64,000 bases of DNA. Origin: CAWIOX01 sp963837775 (lineage in GTDB: Bacteria > Pseudomonadota > Gammaproteobacteria > Burkholderiales > Burkholderiaceae_D). A model generated the notes under the pieces. It did no database searches and was not told where the DNA came from. It saw only the letters and a program-made list of their open reading frames with translations. The stretch is taken from NCBI GenBank assembly GCA_963837775.1, contig CAWIOX010000018.1, positions 248,001 through 312,000 of the forward strand. Reading direction: 5' to 3'. The position numbers and the translations under genes are program-made. This document shows positions 46,900 through 56,420 of this stretch, piece by piece; position 1 is the stretch's first letter; each line of letters opens with the position of its first letter.

Positions 46900-48567
46900 A
46901 TGACATCAAAAAATATTTTTCTCGTCGGCCTCATGGGCGCCGGCAAAACCACTGTCGGCCGCATTCTCGCGAAAAAGCTGAACCTGCGTTTTGTCGATTC
47001 GGATCATGAGATCGAGGCCCGTACTGGGGCTTCGATTCCGTGGATTTTTGAAATCGAGGGCGAGGACAGTTTTCGCCGGCGCGAGGCGGACGTGATCCGC
47101 GACCTGACGATGCAGCACGGAATCGTGCTGGCCACCGGTGGCGGTGCGATTCTGAATGCAGAGAGCAGGGCGTACCTGAAGTCGCGCGGTACGGTCATCT
47201 ATCTGCGCGCCAGCGTCAGCAGCATTTTGCAGCGTACCGGCAATGACAAGAATCGGCCGCTGTTGCAGACTGCCGATCCGCGCAAGCGCCTTGAGGAACT
47301 GTCGCGCCAGCGTGAGCCTTTATACCGCGAGGTGGCTGACATCGTGATCGATACCGGCCGGCCTAACGTACAATTCATGGTGCAAAGCATCCTGTCCCAG
47401 CTTGAGTTGATTCCGGAGGGGGCGGATGTTCGTCTTCACTCCGCATCCACTCATTTAGAGCAACACATGAATACCTCACAAGCTTCTCCTATCCTGTTGC
47501 AGGTCGATCTGGGCGATCGCAGTTACCCGATCACGATTGGGCAGTCATTACTCAGCGCCCCCAATCTGGTGGCGCGCCATGTCGCCAGTACCCGTGCCGT
47601 GATCGTCACCAATACCACGGTTGCACCCTTGTATCTCGATACGCTGACGCAGACCTTGGCGGCGGCAGGCAAGCAGGTGATTCCGATCATCCTGCCGGAT
47701 GGCGAAGAGGAAAAGAACTGGGCTTGCCTGATGCAGGTATTCGATACTCTGCTGGCGGAGAAATGCGATCGCAAGACCACCCTGATCGCGCTCGGTGGCG
47801 GCGTGATTGGCGATTTGACCGGCTTTGCCGCCGCCAGCTATATGCGGGGCGTGCCCTTCATCCAGGTGCCGACCACCTTGCTGTCGCAGGTCGATTCTTC
47901 GGTCGGCGGCAAGACCGGCATCAACCATCCGCTCGGCAAGAACATGATCGGCGCGTTCTATCAGCCGCAAGCCGTGATTGCCGACACCAGCACGCTCAAT
48001 ACCTTGCCCTTGCGCGAGCTGTCCGCCGGTCTGGCCGAAGTGATCAAGCACGGTGCGATCATCGATGCGCAATTCTTTGACTGGATCGAGGCGAATATCG
48101 CCAAGCTGATGGCAAGAGATGCGGCTGCGCTGGCGTATGCAATCCAGCGTTCCTGTGAAATCAAGGCTGACGTGGTGCGGCAGGATGAGCGCGAAGGCGG
48201 TCTGCGCGCGATCCTCAATTTCGGCCATACCTTCGGTCACGCGATCGAAGCGGGTATGGGCTATGGCAAATGGCTGCACGGCGAAGCAGTTGGCTGCGGC
48301 ATGGTGATGGCGGCAGATTTGTCCTATCGCCTGGGCTTGATCGATTATGTCAGCAAGGTGCGCGTCAGCGCACTGGTCAAAGCCGCAGGTTTGCCGGTCG
48401 TCGCACCGGATCTGGGCGAAAGCCGCTGGCTGGAGCTGATGGAAGTCGACAAGAAAAACGAAGGCGGCCAGATCAAGTTCATCCTGCTCAAGCCGCTGGG
48501 CAAGCCGGCCATCATGACGGTGCCGCAGGATGCCTTGCTCGCGACCCTGCAGGCCTGTACACACTAG
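46900..48567 (+). CDS. aroKB: Fused shikimate kinase / 3-dehydroquinate synthase
   Basis: One open frame of 555 residues holds two enzymes of the shikimate pathway. Residues 1-180 are shikimate kinase: P-loop GLMGAGKTTVGRIL, DSDHEIEARTG, and the lid arginines in NDKNRPLLQ. After a linker (ADVRLHSASTHLEQH) comes 3-dehydroquinate synthase from about residue 190: ALGGGVIGDLTGFAAASYMR, TTLLSQVDSSVGGKTGINHP and the metal-binding NFGHTFGHAIE. An internal ATG at 47467 (MNTSQASPILLQVDLGDRSY) with a weak GAG site may also give a separate AroB. Separate aroK and aroB are usual; some proteobacteria have an AroKB fusion. An indel that removed a stop cannot be excluded. Confidence 0.9.
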   Translation: MTSKNIFLVGLMGAGKTTVGRILAKKLNLRFVDSDHEIEARTGASIPWIFEIEGEDSFRRREADVIRDLTMQHGIVLATGGGAILNAESRAYLKSRGTVIYLRASVSSILQRTGNDKNRPLLQTADPRKRLEELSRQREPLYREVADIVIDTGRPNVQFMVQSILSQLELIPEGADVRLHSASTHLEQHMNTSQASPILLQVDLGDRSYPITIGQSLLSAPNLVARHVASTRAVIVTNTTVAPLYLDTLTQTLAAAGKQVIPIILPDGEEEKNWACLMQVFDTLLAEKCDRKTTLIALGGGVIGDLTGFAAASYMRGVPFIQVPTTLLSQVDSSVGGKTGINHPLGKNMIGAFYQPQAVIADTSTLNTLPLRELSAGLAEVIKHGAIIDAQFFDWIEANIAKLMARDAAALAYAIQRSCEIKADVVRQDEREGGLRAILNFGHTFGHAIEAGMGYGKWLHGEAVGCGMVMAADLSYRLGLIDYVSKVRVSALVKAAGLPVVAPDLGESRWLELMEVDKKNEGGQIKFILLKPLGKPAIMTVPQDALLATLQACTH

Positions 48568-48640
48568 GTACATCAGGGCCTGTACTTACTGATACACAGC
48601 AGTATTTTGCGTAAGTCTTATCTCCGTCATCAGGCCAAAC

Positions 48641-49783
48641 ATGAATCTCGAAGCGCACCTCGCACCCTATGCCGCCAAGTCGGCGCTATCGCGAGGCCGC
48701 CGCTTCGCTGAAACCTTGTCTTCCTCGCGCACCGAATTCCAGCGCGATCGCGACCGGATCATCCATTCGGCCGCGTTCCGCCGCCTGGAATACAAGACGC
48801 AGGTGTTCGTCAACCACGAGGGCGATCTGTTTCGCACCCGCCTCACGCATAGCCTGGAAGTGGCGCAAATCGCGCGTTCGGTGGCGCGCAATCTGTGCCT
48901 GAATGAAGATTTGACCGAGGCCATTTCACTGGCGCACGATCTCGGGCATACGCCTTTCGGCCACGCCGGCCAGGATGCGCTCAATGCCTGCATGAAAGAC
49001 TACGGCGGATTTGAGCATAATCTGCAAAGCCTGCGGGTCGTCGATCAGCTCGAAGAACGCTACGGTGCGTTTGACGGATTGAACCTGACCTTCGAGACGC
49101 GCGAGGGGATACTCAAGCATTGCTCTGCGGCGAATGCGCTGAAGCTGGGCGATATCGGCGTGCGCTTCCTCGACAAGAAGCAGCCGACGCTGGAGGCGCA
49201 ACTGGCCAATCTGGCCGATGAAATTGCCTACAATAATCACGACATCGATGACGGACTGCGCTCCGGCCTGATCACGGTGGAGCAACTGGATCAGGTCGAT
49301 CTGTATGCGCGCCACCGGCTCGAAGTCGGGATCACCTTTCCCGGCATCAGCGGCCGCCGTGCGATTCATGAAACGGTGCGACGCATGATCAATACACTGA
49401 TTGTCGATCTGATCAAGACCTCGGAGCAATGCATCGCGCAGGAGCAGCCGGCATCGCCGGATGCAGTGCGCAATACGCGCAAGTTGATCATGTTTTCAGA
49501 GAAAATGCGCGAAGAGGCATCGTTGCTGAAGCGTTTCCTGCATGAAAACCTGTACCGCCATTATCTGGTCAACCGCATGACCACCAAGGCGCGCCGCACC
49601 ATCACCGAGTTGTTTGATGCGTTCATGGCGGAGCCTATTTTGTTGCCGCCCGACTATCGTCTGCCGCATGGCGTGTCGGATCCACAACTGCAGGCGCGCA
49701 AGGTGGCGGATTACATCGCCGGCATGACGGACCGCTACGCGATGCGCGAGCATCGGCGACTATTCATGGTCGATGAAATTTGA
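48641..49783 (+). CDS. dgt: dGTP triphosphohydrolase-like HD protein
   Basis: 380 residues. Dgt-type enzymes cleave dNTPs to deoxynucleoside and triphosphate and influence nucleotide pools. The HD-domain metal residues are in TRLTHSLEVAQIAR, LAHDLGHTPFGHAG and the later NLADEIAYNNHDIDDGLRSG. FRRLEYKTQVFVNHEGDLFR is the conserved N-terminal part. This is the shorter class distinct from the 505-residue E. coli Dgt; exact substrate preference is unknown. It follows aroKB by 73 bp and may be co-transcribed. Confidence 0.9.
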   Translation: MNLEAHLAPYAAKSALSRGRRFAETLSSSRTEFQRDRDRIIHSAAFRRLEYKTQVFVNHEGDLFRTRLTHSLEVAQIARSVARNLCLNEDLTEAISLAHDLGHTPFGHAGQDALNACMKDYGGFEHNLQSLRVVDQLEERYGAFDGLNLTFETREGILKHCSAANALKLGDIGVRFLDKKQPTLEAQLANLADEIAYNNHDIDDGLRSGLITVEQLDQVDLYARHRLEVGITFPGISGRRAIHETVRRMINTLIVDLIKTSEQCIAQEQPASPDAVRNTRKLIMFSEKMREEASLLKRFLHENLYRHYLVNRMTTKARRTITELFDAFMAEPILLPPDYRLPHGVSDPQLQARKVADYIAGMTDRYAMREHRRLFMVDEI

Positions 49784-49833
49784 TTCAGTCATGCATGCGG
49801 CCGGCAATTTTTAACCATAGGATCGGAGTGTTG

Positions 49834-50523
49834 ATGCGCACATTATTCAAACCGCTGGCGCTGGTGTCGGCCAGCCTGACAGCCACCACGGTTCTTGCCT
49901 TTTCTCTCAGCGACCTCAGCAATCAGGATGCCAGCGCCGGCTTGAAGGCGGCGCTGGAAAAAGGTTCGGTTGCGGCGGTCGGCAAGCTGGGCGTGGAAAA
50001 CGGCTTCCTGAACAACGACAAGGTCAAGATCGGTCTGCCGGGCATGCTGGAACAGGCCCGGCCGCTGCTGCAAATGACTGGCTATGGCCAGAAACTCGAT
50101 GAGCTGGTGGTGTCGATGAATCGGGCTGCAGAGTCGGCCGTGCCGCTGGCAAGGCCTTTGCTGCTCAATGCGGTGAAGTCGATGTCGGTTACCGATGCAA
50201 AGAACATCCTGACCGGCGGCGACACCTCAGTGACCGATTTTTTCAGGGGAAAAACTGCCGCGCAGTTGGGCGTGAAATTTTTGCCGGTCGTCAAGCAAGT
50301 CACGGACCGGGCCGGGCTTTCGGCCAAATATAACAATGTGATGGGGCAGGTCAGCAAGTTCGGCGTGGTTCCGCAAGAGCAATCCACGGTCGAAGGCTAT
50401 GTCAGCCAGCGCGCACTGGATGGTCTGTATTACATGATCGGCGAGGAAGAAAAAGCCATCCGGCGCGACCCGATCGGTAGCGGCAGCAAGATCATCGGCA
50501 AGGTATTCGGCGTACTCAACTGA
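49834..50523 (+). CDS. DUF4197 family secreted protein
   Basis: 229 residues with a signal peptide (MRTLFKPLALVSASLTATTV, cleavage near VLAFS). LSDLSNQDASAGLKAALEKG and the closing LDGLYYMIGEEEKAIRRDPI are the signature of DUF4197, a periplasmic family of unknown function. The ATG at 49834 follows ATCGGAGTG; upstream in-frame codons to 49780 overlap dgt and lack a site. Nothing in the neighbourhood explains its job. Confidence 0.85.
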   Translation: MRTLFKPLALVSASLTATTVLAFSLSDLSNQDASAGLKAALEKGSVAAVGKLGVENGFLNNDKVKIGLPGMLEQARPLLQMTGYGQKLDELVVSMNRAAESAVPLARPLLLNAVKSMSVTDAKNILTGGDTSVTDFFRGKTAAQLGVKFLPVVKQVTDRAGLSAKYNNVMGQVSKFGVVPQEQSTVEGYVSQRALDGLYYMIGEEEKAIRRDPIGSGSKIIGKVFGVLN

Positions 50524-50582
50524 GGCGCTGAATCCGCGCTGCGAGAGCACCGCCCGGGGCTCCGGCAATGAAAAATATACTG

Positions 50583-50647
50583 CCTGGTGTATATTTTTCA
50601 ATGCGCGTATGTATTGCGGGGATGGCATGGTTTGATGTCATACCCCC
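50583..50647 (-). repeat. Dispersed 65-bp repeat, copy 4
   Basis: CCTGGTGTATATTTTTCAAT..., then TATTGCGGGGATGGC and ending GTCATACCCCCGC. It lies between two convergent genes, 60 nt after the DUF4197 stop and about 18 nt after the stop of the minus-strand gene. Confidence 0.7.
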
Positions 50648-50665
50648 GCAAAACAGGTGTCTACA

Positions 50666-51758
50666 TCAGTGCAGATCCCGCAGCGGATGGGCATGCGCCG
50701 GCCATGCCGGCATAAAGAACCGGGCAACCATCTCAGGCGTGACCGCGTCCAGCGTTGCCGGTTGCCATTGCGGCGCATTGTCCTTGTCGACGACCAGCGC
50801 ACGCACCCCCTCCAGCACTTCTCCATGCTCGAAGCAGTGCCTGACCATCGTGCGTTCCAGGCGCAGGCAGTCGGCGACATCCAGCGTCGCGCTGCGCCGG
50901 ATTTGTTCCAGCGTCACGCACATCATCAGCGGCGAGCGCTTGTGCATGACGGCCAGGGTTTTTTGCGCGAACGGATCGACTGTCTGCGGCCAGCGACGCG
51001 CTGATCGCAGCCACCGTGTGATGGCCGAAATGCCGGTCGATCAGCGCGCGCTGCCGGGCTAGCAGACTATCGTCCGGCGCGATATCGGCCTGAAATGGCG
51101 CGGCGAAATTGCGGATGGTGGCGCGGATGTCAGCGCTGTCGGCCGCCAGCAGCAGGGCGCTGAGCGCCGGCAATTGTGCGGATGGGACGAATACATCGGC
51201 CAGATCGCAATACAGCGCGTCTGCTGCGGCAATGATTTCGCCGGTGACACCGAGATAGGTGCCCAGTTGGCCCGCAGTGCGCGACAGGAAATAGCCGCCG
51301 CCGACATCGGGAAACAGGCCGATATTGACTTCCGGCATGGCCATTTTGGTGCGTTCCGTGACGATGCGCATGCGGCAGGCCGGGCCGCCCTGTGCGACGC
51401 CCATGCCGCCGCCCATCACCACGCCATCCATCAGCGCGATGTAGGGCTTGGGATAGCAATGGATCAAATGGTTGAGCGCATATTCTTCGGAGAAGAAGTC
51501 TTCCAGCAAGGCGCTGCCGCCTTGCGGCGTCGCATGACCGACTTCGTGAAAGAAGCGGATATCGCCGCCGGCGCAAAAGGCCTTTTCGCTGCTGCTGCGG
51601 ATCAGCACCGCGCGGATGGCGGCATCGTCGCGCCAGTCCAGCAGCGCTTGCGTCAGCGCGCGGATCATGTCGAGCGACAGCGAGTTGAGCGCTTTAGGCC
51701 GATCGAGGGTGATGATGCCGAGATGGTTCTGAACCGAAATTTGTACGTGATCTGTCAT
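50666..51758 (-). CDS. Enoyl-CoA hydratase/isomerase family, 3-hydroxyisobutyryl-CoA hydrolase-like (one frameshift)
   Basis: Crotonase-fold enzyme, 363 residues when corrected. SEKAFCAGGDIRFFHEV and DGVVMGGGMGVAQGG form the oxyanion hole, and MPEVNIGLFPDVGGGYFLSR carries the ECH_2-class catalytic region; the long C-terminus with SPLMMCVTLEQIRRSATLDV fits HIBCH, which acts in valine breakdown, though a related acyl-CoA role is possible. The frame breaks near 50977-50983: after SLAAD one extra base displaces DPFAQKTLAVMHKRSPLMMC. The start MTDHVQISVQNHLG at 51758 is preferred over the upstream ATG at 51791. Confidence 0.82.
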
Positions 51759-51842
51759 GGCACTGCTTGCAGGGGTGGCTGGAAAAGCCATTTTAGCGGC
51801 TTCTGCTCACCAACTGAAGCTTGTGTGCTCCGGATCCGGGCA

Positions 51843-51870
51843 ACAAAAAAGGGCGCCGTGTCAGCGCCCT
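51843..51870 (-). terminator. Terminator of the kds-lpt-rpoN-hpf cluster
   Basis: On the minus strand AGGGCGC (51870-51864) pairs with GCGCCCT (51856-51850), followed by six Ts (51850-51845). It lies 40 bp past the hpf stop. Confidence 0.85.
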
Positions 51871-51911
51871 CAGTTCTTGCCTGCCACCTTGTGTGGCGTA
51901 TTTACAGCGGT

Positions 51912-52286
51912 TCAGGGAGCGACAGCTTCCTCATCGTCTTCCGTTGCAGCTTCTGCCGCAGGCAGATCCTTGATGGAGACGTTGTTGTGGTTTTGTACTT
52001 TGTCCTTGTGCTTGATGACTTGACGATCAAGTTTGTCAATCAGCGCATCAATCGCAGCATACAAATTGAGGTCGACGCTTTCTGCGTGTATGTCTTTCCC
52101 GCTAAGGTGGATATTGATTTCTGCTTTTTGCCGTTTTTCTTTTTCTCGGAGCTTATCAACGGACAGAATGACTGCAATATCAATGACATGATCGAAGTGG
52201 CGCAGGATGCGCTCCAGTTTGCTTTCCACGTATTCGCGAATGGCTGGGGTTACTTCGAGGTGATGTCCACTGATGGTGAGATTCAT
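51912..52286 (-). CDS. hpf: Ribosome hibernation promoting factor
   Basis: 124 residues. HPF binds the decoding region of idle ribosomes and promotes their inactive dimer state. MNLTISGHHLEVTPAIREYV and the RNA-binding KAEINIHLSGKDIHAESVDL are typical; the short C-terminus is acidic. The family start is 52286, preceded by AGGAGCGCTTT; the longer upstream frame to 52373 is not supported. It is downstream of rpoN as in most proteobacteria. Confidence 0.93.
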   Translation of the reverse strand: MNLTISGHHLEVTPAIREYVESKLERILRHFDHVIDIAVILSVDKLREKEKRQKAEINIHLSGKDIHAESVDLNLYAAIDALIDKLDRQVIKHKDKVQNHNNVSIKDLPAAEAATEDDEEAVAP

Positions 52287-52389
52287 AAAGCGCTCCTGGT
52301 GAAGTTGTCGCTGTAGGTTCTGGCCGCCTTCGCTGAAACTGGTACTGCCAGAGCGCAACAACAGGTACTGCATTGCAAAAATTACAAAA

Positions 52390-53880
52390 TTACAAAGATT
52401 TTCGCAGGTTAACCGGTGGGATTTTCAACGCTTCTCGGTATTTTGCGACGGTCCGTCGCGCGATAACCATGCCTTGTTCCCCCAGCATGTCTGCTATCTT
52501 GCTGTCCGAAAGTGGGATTTTGGAATTTTCTGCTCCTATCAGTTGTTTGATGAGTGCGCGTATCGCCGTCGATGAAGCTTCTCCTCCGGTTTCGGTGGCG
52601 ACGTGGCTGCCGAAGAAGTATTTCAACTCAAACATGCCATGCGGTGTCAGCATGTATTTTTGAGTCGTTACACGTGAAATAGTGCTTTCGTGTAGGTCTA
52701 GTGTATCAGCAATTTCGCGCAAGACAAGGGGGCGCATGGCGACCGCGCCATGGGTGAAAAAGTTCCGTTGTCGTTCAACGATTGCTTGTGAAACACGCAA
52801 AATGGTGTCGAAGCGCTGGCGCATGTTCTTGATCAGCCATTTCGCTTCCTGCAACTGGGACGTCATCGAACCTTCGCCCTTGCTCTGCTTGAGGATGTTG
52901 GCATACAGTGCGTTGACTCTCAGGCGCGGCATCACGTTGTGATTCAACACGACTTGCCAGCCGTTCGGGCCGGGCTTCACCACGACGTCCGGCACCACAT
53001 AGTCGGACGCATCGGAGGAGAAGGCCGCGCCCGGGTGCGGGTTGCAAAGCCGGATCAGTACCTGCGCTTCGCGCAAATCCTCATCGTCGCAGTCGAGAAT
53101 TTTTTTGAGTTTGGTGAAGTCGCGCTGGGCAAACATCGGCAGATGATGCTCGACGATGCTCAGGGCCAGGCGGCGCGTGACGAAGGCAACGCCCGGCATG
53201 CGCTTGATCTGGATTGCCAGGCATTCCGCCGGGTTGCGCGCGCCGACCCCGGCTGGCTCGAAACTTTGCAGCAGCGTCAGCGCGAACGACAGGTCTTCCG
53301 GCTCGATATCGAGTTCAGCGCGGCAATCTGGCATGGATCTCATCGAGCGACTCTTCCAGATAGCCATTGTCGTCCAGTGCGTCGATCAGCAACTCCAGCA
53401 GCGCGACATCGCGCTGTTCGTGCAGGGTCACGCGCGCCTGCTCCAGCAAATGGTCGCGCAGGCTGCATTCCTGCATCCCCAGCTGCGGCAGGCCGTCGTC
53501 ATCTTCCGGCGCCTTGGCGCTGCGTGCCACATCGTCAAAGCTCCAGTCGTTATCGCTGCCGATCGGCGCATCCGGTGTTTCCGTGCCATCGAACGCGGTC
53601 TCGCTGCCGCCATCGGCAGCTGTTGCGCCGTTGTCATCGCTGCCGGTATGCTGCTGCTTTCCGAAGGCGTGGAATTTTGGCTGATGGCGCCATCAGCCAG
53701 CAAGCGCACCGAATGGTCCAGCGGGTCATCGATGCGTTCCAGCAATGGATTGTCGGACAGTATCTGTTCCAGTTCCTGGTGCAATTCGAGGGTCGAGAGC
53801 TGCAACAGGCGGATCGATTGTTGCAACTGCGGCGTCAGCGCAAGATGCTGGGAAGTGCGGAGCTGGAGCGACTGTTTCAT
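52390..53880 (-). CDS. rpoN: RNA polymerase sigma-54 factor (two frameshifts)
   Basis: About 496 residues. Sigma-54 recognises -24/-12 promoters and needs enhancer-binding ATPases. Region I is MKQSLQLRTSQHLALTPQLQ and the C-terminal RpoN box is ARRTVAKYRE. The frame breaks at about 53650, after SQNSTPSESSS, and again at about 53320, where one extra base follows DEIHARLP. Joined, the three parts make a normal sigma-54: acidic region II, then the core-binding and DNA-binding domains. The two shifts are opposite in sign. Sequence error is the likely cause. It may control the pil genes via PilR-type regulators elsewhere. Confidence 0.9.
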
Positions 53881-53919
53881 AGCGTTGCGGTCTGCTGATT
53901 TTTCATGAGTTATTTGCCA

Positions 53920-54666
53920 TTACATCCGGAAATGTTCGCCCAGATACACCCGTCGTACCGACTCATCCTTGATGATGTCGTCCGGCCGGCCGCTGGCCAG
54001 CACTTCGCCCTGGTTGATGATGTAGGCGCGGTCGCAAATGCCCAGGGTTTCGCGCACATTGTGATCGGTGATCAGCACGCCGATGCCGCGCTCCTTCAGG
54101 AAGCGCACGATGCGCTGGATCTCGATCACGGCAATCGGGTCGACCCCGGCAAACGGCTCATCGAGCAGGATGAAGCGCGGGTTGGTGCCCAGCGCCCGCG
54201 CGATCTCGACCCGCCGCCGTTCGCCGCCGGACAGCGACATGGCCTGGTTCTCGCGCAGTTTTTCAATCTGCAAATCCGCCAGCAGCGTATTGAGCCGCTG
54301 TTCCAGCGCCGCCTTGGTGAGCGGCTTGCCGTTTTCCTTTTGCAATTCCAGCACCGCGAGAATGTTTTCCTCGACTGTCAGCTTGCGAAATACCGAAGCT
54401 TCCTGCGGCAGGTAAGACAGGCCGAGCGTGGCGCGCCGATGGATCGGCAGGCGTGAAATGTCGACGCCGTCGAGGTCGATGGCGCCGCCATTCGATGGCA
54501 CCAGGCCGACGATCATGTAAAACGAGGTGGTCTTGCCGGCGCCGTTCGGCCCGAGCAGGCCGATCACCTCGCCGCTTTTCACTTCCAGCGAAACGTCGCG
54601 CACCACCAGGCGTTTGCCGTAACTTTTTTGCAGGCCGCGGACGACCAGAGTACTGCTTGGGTTCAT
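53920..54666 (-). CDS. lptB: LPS export ABC transporter ATPase LptB
   Basis: 248 residues. LptB powers extraction of LPS from the inner membrane with LptFG and LptC. Walker A GPNGAGKTTSFYM, Q-loop YLPQEASVFRKLTVEENI, signature LSGGERRRVEIARAL, Walker B FILLDEPFAGVDPIA and H-loop ITDHNVRETL are complete. It starts next to the lptA stop and precedes rpoN, the usual gene order. Confidence 0.96.
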   Translation of the reverse strand: MNPSSTLVVRGLQKSYGKRLVVRDVSLEVKSGEVIGLLGPNGAGKTTSFYMIVGLVPSNGGAIDLDGVDISRLPIHRRATLGLSYLPQEASVFRKLTVEENILAVLELQKENGKPLTKAALEQRLNTLLADLQIEKLRENQAMSLSGGERRRVEIARALGTNPRFILLDEPFAGVDPIAVIEIQRIVRFLKERGIGVLITDHNVRETLGICDRAYIINQGEVLASGRPDDIIKDESVRRVYLGEHFRM

Positions 54667-54667
54667 C

Positions 54668-55220
54668 TCATTTGCCCTTGCTGTCGGTGCGCGGCTGGAT
54701 CACGACCTTGATGCGCCCGGCGCCCGGCTTGCTTTCGCCGCTGGCGGTGTTGTTGACCGAGAAGAATTCGTTGCAGGCTGTCGTAGGAGATGAATTCGCC
54801 TTCCACTTCGTCCGTCGTTTTCGTGCCTTCCAGCCGCTTCAGTTTCGCCTTGGAAAAGAATTTCGCCAGCTCGATCTTGCCGTCATATTCGATGCGTTCG
54901 GCCTGGCCTTCCATCCACAGGTCGGGGCCGCCGTCGCGCTTCTGGCGGAAGGTGGCCAGCGCGCCGGGTGCTGCGTACAGCGTCGCGAACTGATAGCCGG
55001 CCGGGTTCTGCGTGACGACCATCTTGGCCGCTTTCATCATGAGCGTGCCGCGCGTCAGGAGCACGTTGCCGGTGAAGGTGTTGATCTGCCTGACGTCATC
55101 GTAGGCCATCTGGTCGGCTTCGATATTGGTCGGTTTGCTGGAATCATTTTTCTCTGCCAGCGCATGGCCGGCGACGGCCATGCAGAGCAGGAAAAACGAG
55201 GTGTTGATAAGGTGTTTCAT
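54668..55220 (-). CDS. lptA: LPS transport periplasmic protein LptA (one frameshift)
   Basis: LptA forms the beta-jellyroll bridge carrying LPS across the periplasm. It has a signal peptide (MKHLINTSFFLLCMAVAGHA, then LAEKND), then PTNIEADQMAYDDVRQINTF and FTGNVLLTRGTLMMKAAKM. Near the C-terminus one extra base at about 54770 displaces EFFSVNNTASGESKPGAGRI; corrected, the protein has 183 residues and its TGA (54670-54668) sits just before the lptB ATG. As lptA is essential in most Gram-negatives, a sequence error is likely. Confidence 0.9.
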
Positions 55221-55280
55221 GTCAGCTTTCCATGTGGTCACGACTGACGGGCGGCTTGCGCCCGCAATGGCACTATCGGT

Positions 55281-55878
55281 TTATTTCGGTGGCGCGGTCT
55301 GGAACATGCCTCTCACATTGCCGGACAGGCGCAACTCCCGTGTGGCGTTATTGGCGAACATTCCTGCGCCGGTCAGGGTGGATTTGCCCAAAGTCAGGTG
55401 GACTGTCTGGTCCGATTGCATCACATCGTCATCCGGCAGGAACAGCAGATATTCGGATGCCAGATGGAACGGGGCGGTCTGGCCGGAGGCCGGGCGATCG
55501 ATCTCTACCTTGTCGTACAGATGGATCTTGCTGTTGGCGTCTTCGACACGGGCCCGTTGCGCGCTGCATCGTCATCGGCTGCCCTGTCTCGCTCATGCTG
55601 TGAACGCGAGGTTGCCGGATTTCATAAGAGTCATCCAGCGGGTAATGGGTCAGGCGCTGGCCGGAAATTTGGTAGCGTGCGCTGCCGGTGGGCGACATTT
55701 TGACGAAGCTGAAATTTTCCACGTAGTAATCGGGTTCGCTGCGGGCGATTGGCGGCATCCCGTCTTCGGCACTCTTGCGCATCACCTCCAGCACCCAGAA
55801 ACTGCCGAGCGCCAGCGCGCCGACCAGCGCCAGCATCAGTGCCAGGCGCAAACGGTGTGCGGTACGGATGGTTTTCAT
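55281..55878 (-). CDS. lptC: LPS export system protein LptC (one frameshift)
   Basis: LptC is a bitopic inner-membrane protein that receives LPS from LptB2FG and passes it to LptA. One N-terminal membrane helix (LRLALMLALVGALALGSFWV) precedes the jellyroll: EPDYYVENFSFVKMSPTGSA. At about 55551 one extra G (ACGG-GCCCG) breaks the frame; the corrected text continues RVEDANSKIHLYDKVEIDRP and ends VRGMFQTAPPK at 55281, 198 residues. Its start overlaps the kdsC end by four bases. Confidence 0.88.
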
Positions 55879-56420
55879 GCCAGATAGGGCGCCAGCGCGG
55901 CGGCGTAATTGCCCTGGGCGCGCAGGATGAAGTCGCAAATCTCGCGCGCCGCACCACGGCCGCCGCTGGCTTGCGTCACGTAATGCACGCGGCTGCGCAC
56001 TTCAGGATGGCCGTTGGCGACGCTGGCGGCGAAGCCCGCGCGCAGCAAGACCGGCAAGTCGATCACATCGTCGCCGACGAAGCCGCACACGTCGGGCGTC
56101 AGATTGGTGTGGGCCAGCAATTGCTCGAACGCGCTGCGCTTGTCGTGGATGCCCTGGTGCACGTGCCCGATGCCGAGGTCGGCGGCGCGCCGCGCCACGA
56201 TCGCCGACTGCCGCGCACTGATGATGGCGGTCGCCACGCCGGACTGCTGCAGCAGCTTGATGCCGTGGCCGTCGAGCACATTGAAGGTCTTGATGACTTC
56301 GCCTTCGGGGCCGAAATGCAGGCTGCCGTCGGTCAGGATGCCGTCGACGTCGAACACCATCAATTGCACTTTGGCGGCACGCGCTGTTGCGCGCTCGATG
56401 CTGTGTTGTCCGGTCGGCAT
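55875..56420 (-). CDS. kdsC: 3-deoxy-D-manno-octulosonate 8-phosphate phosphatase KdsC
   Basis: 181 residues, HAD superfamily. KdsC dephosphorylates Kdo-8-phosphate to Kdo for LPS inner core synthesis. The HAD motifs are MVFDVDGILTDG (nucleophile Asp), ATAIISARQS, a Lys in DKRSAFEQLL and GFVGDDVIDLPVL. It overlaps kdsD by one base and lptC by four, consistent with one transcript. Intact. Confidence 0.95.
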   Translation of the reverse strand: MPTGQHSIERATARAAKVQLMVFDVDGILTDGSLHFGPEGEVIKTFNVLDGHGIKLLQQSGVATAIISARQSAIVARRAADLGIGHVHQGIHDKRSAFEQLLAHTNLTPDVCGFVGDDVIDLPVLLRAGFAASVANGHPEVRSRVHYVTQASGGRGAAREICDFILRAQGNYAAALAPYLA

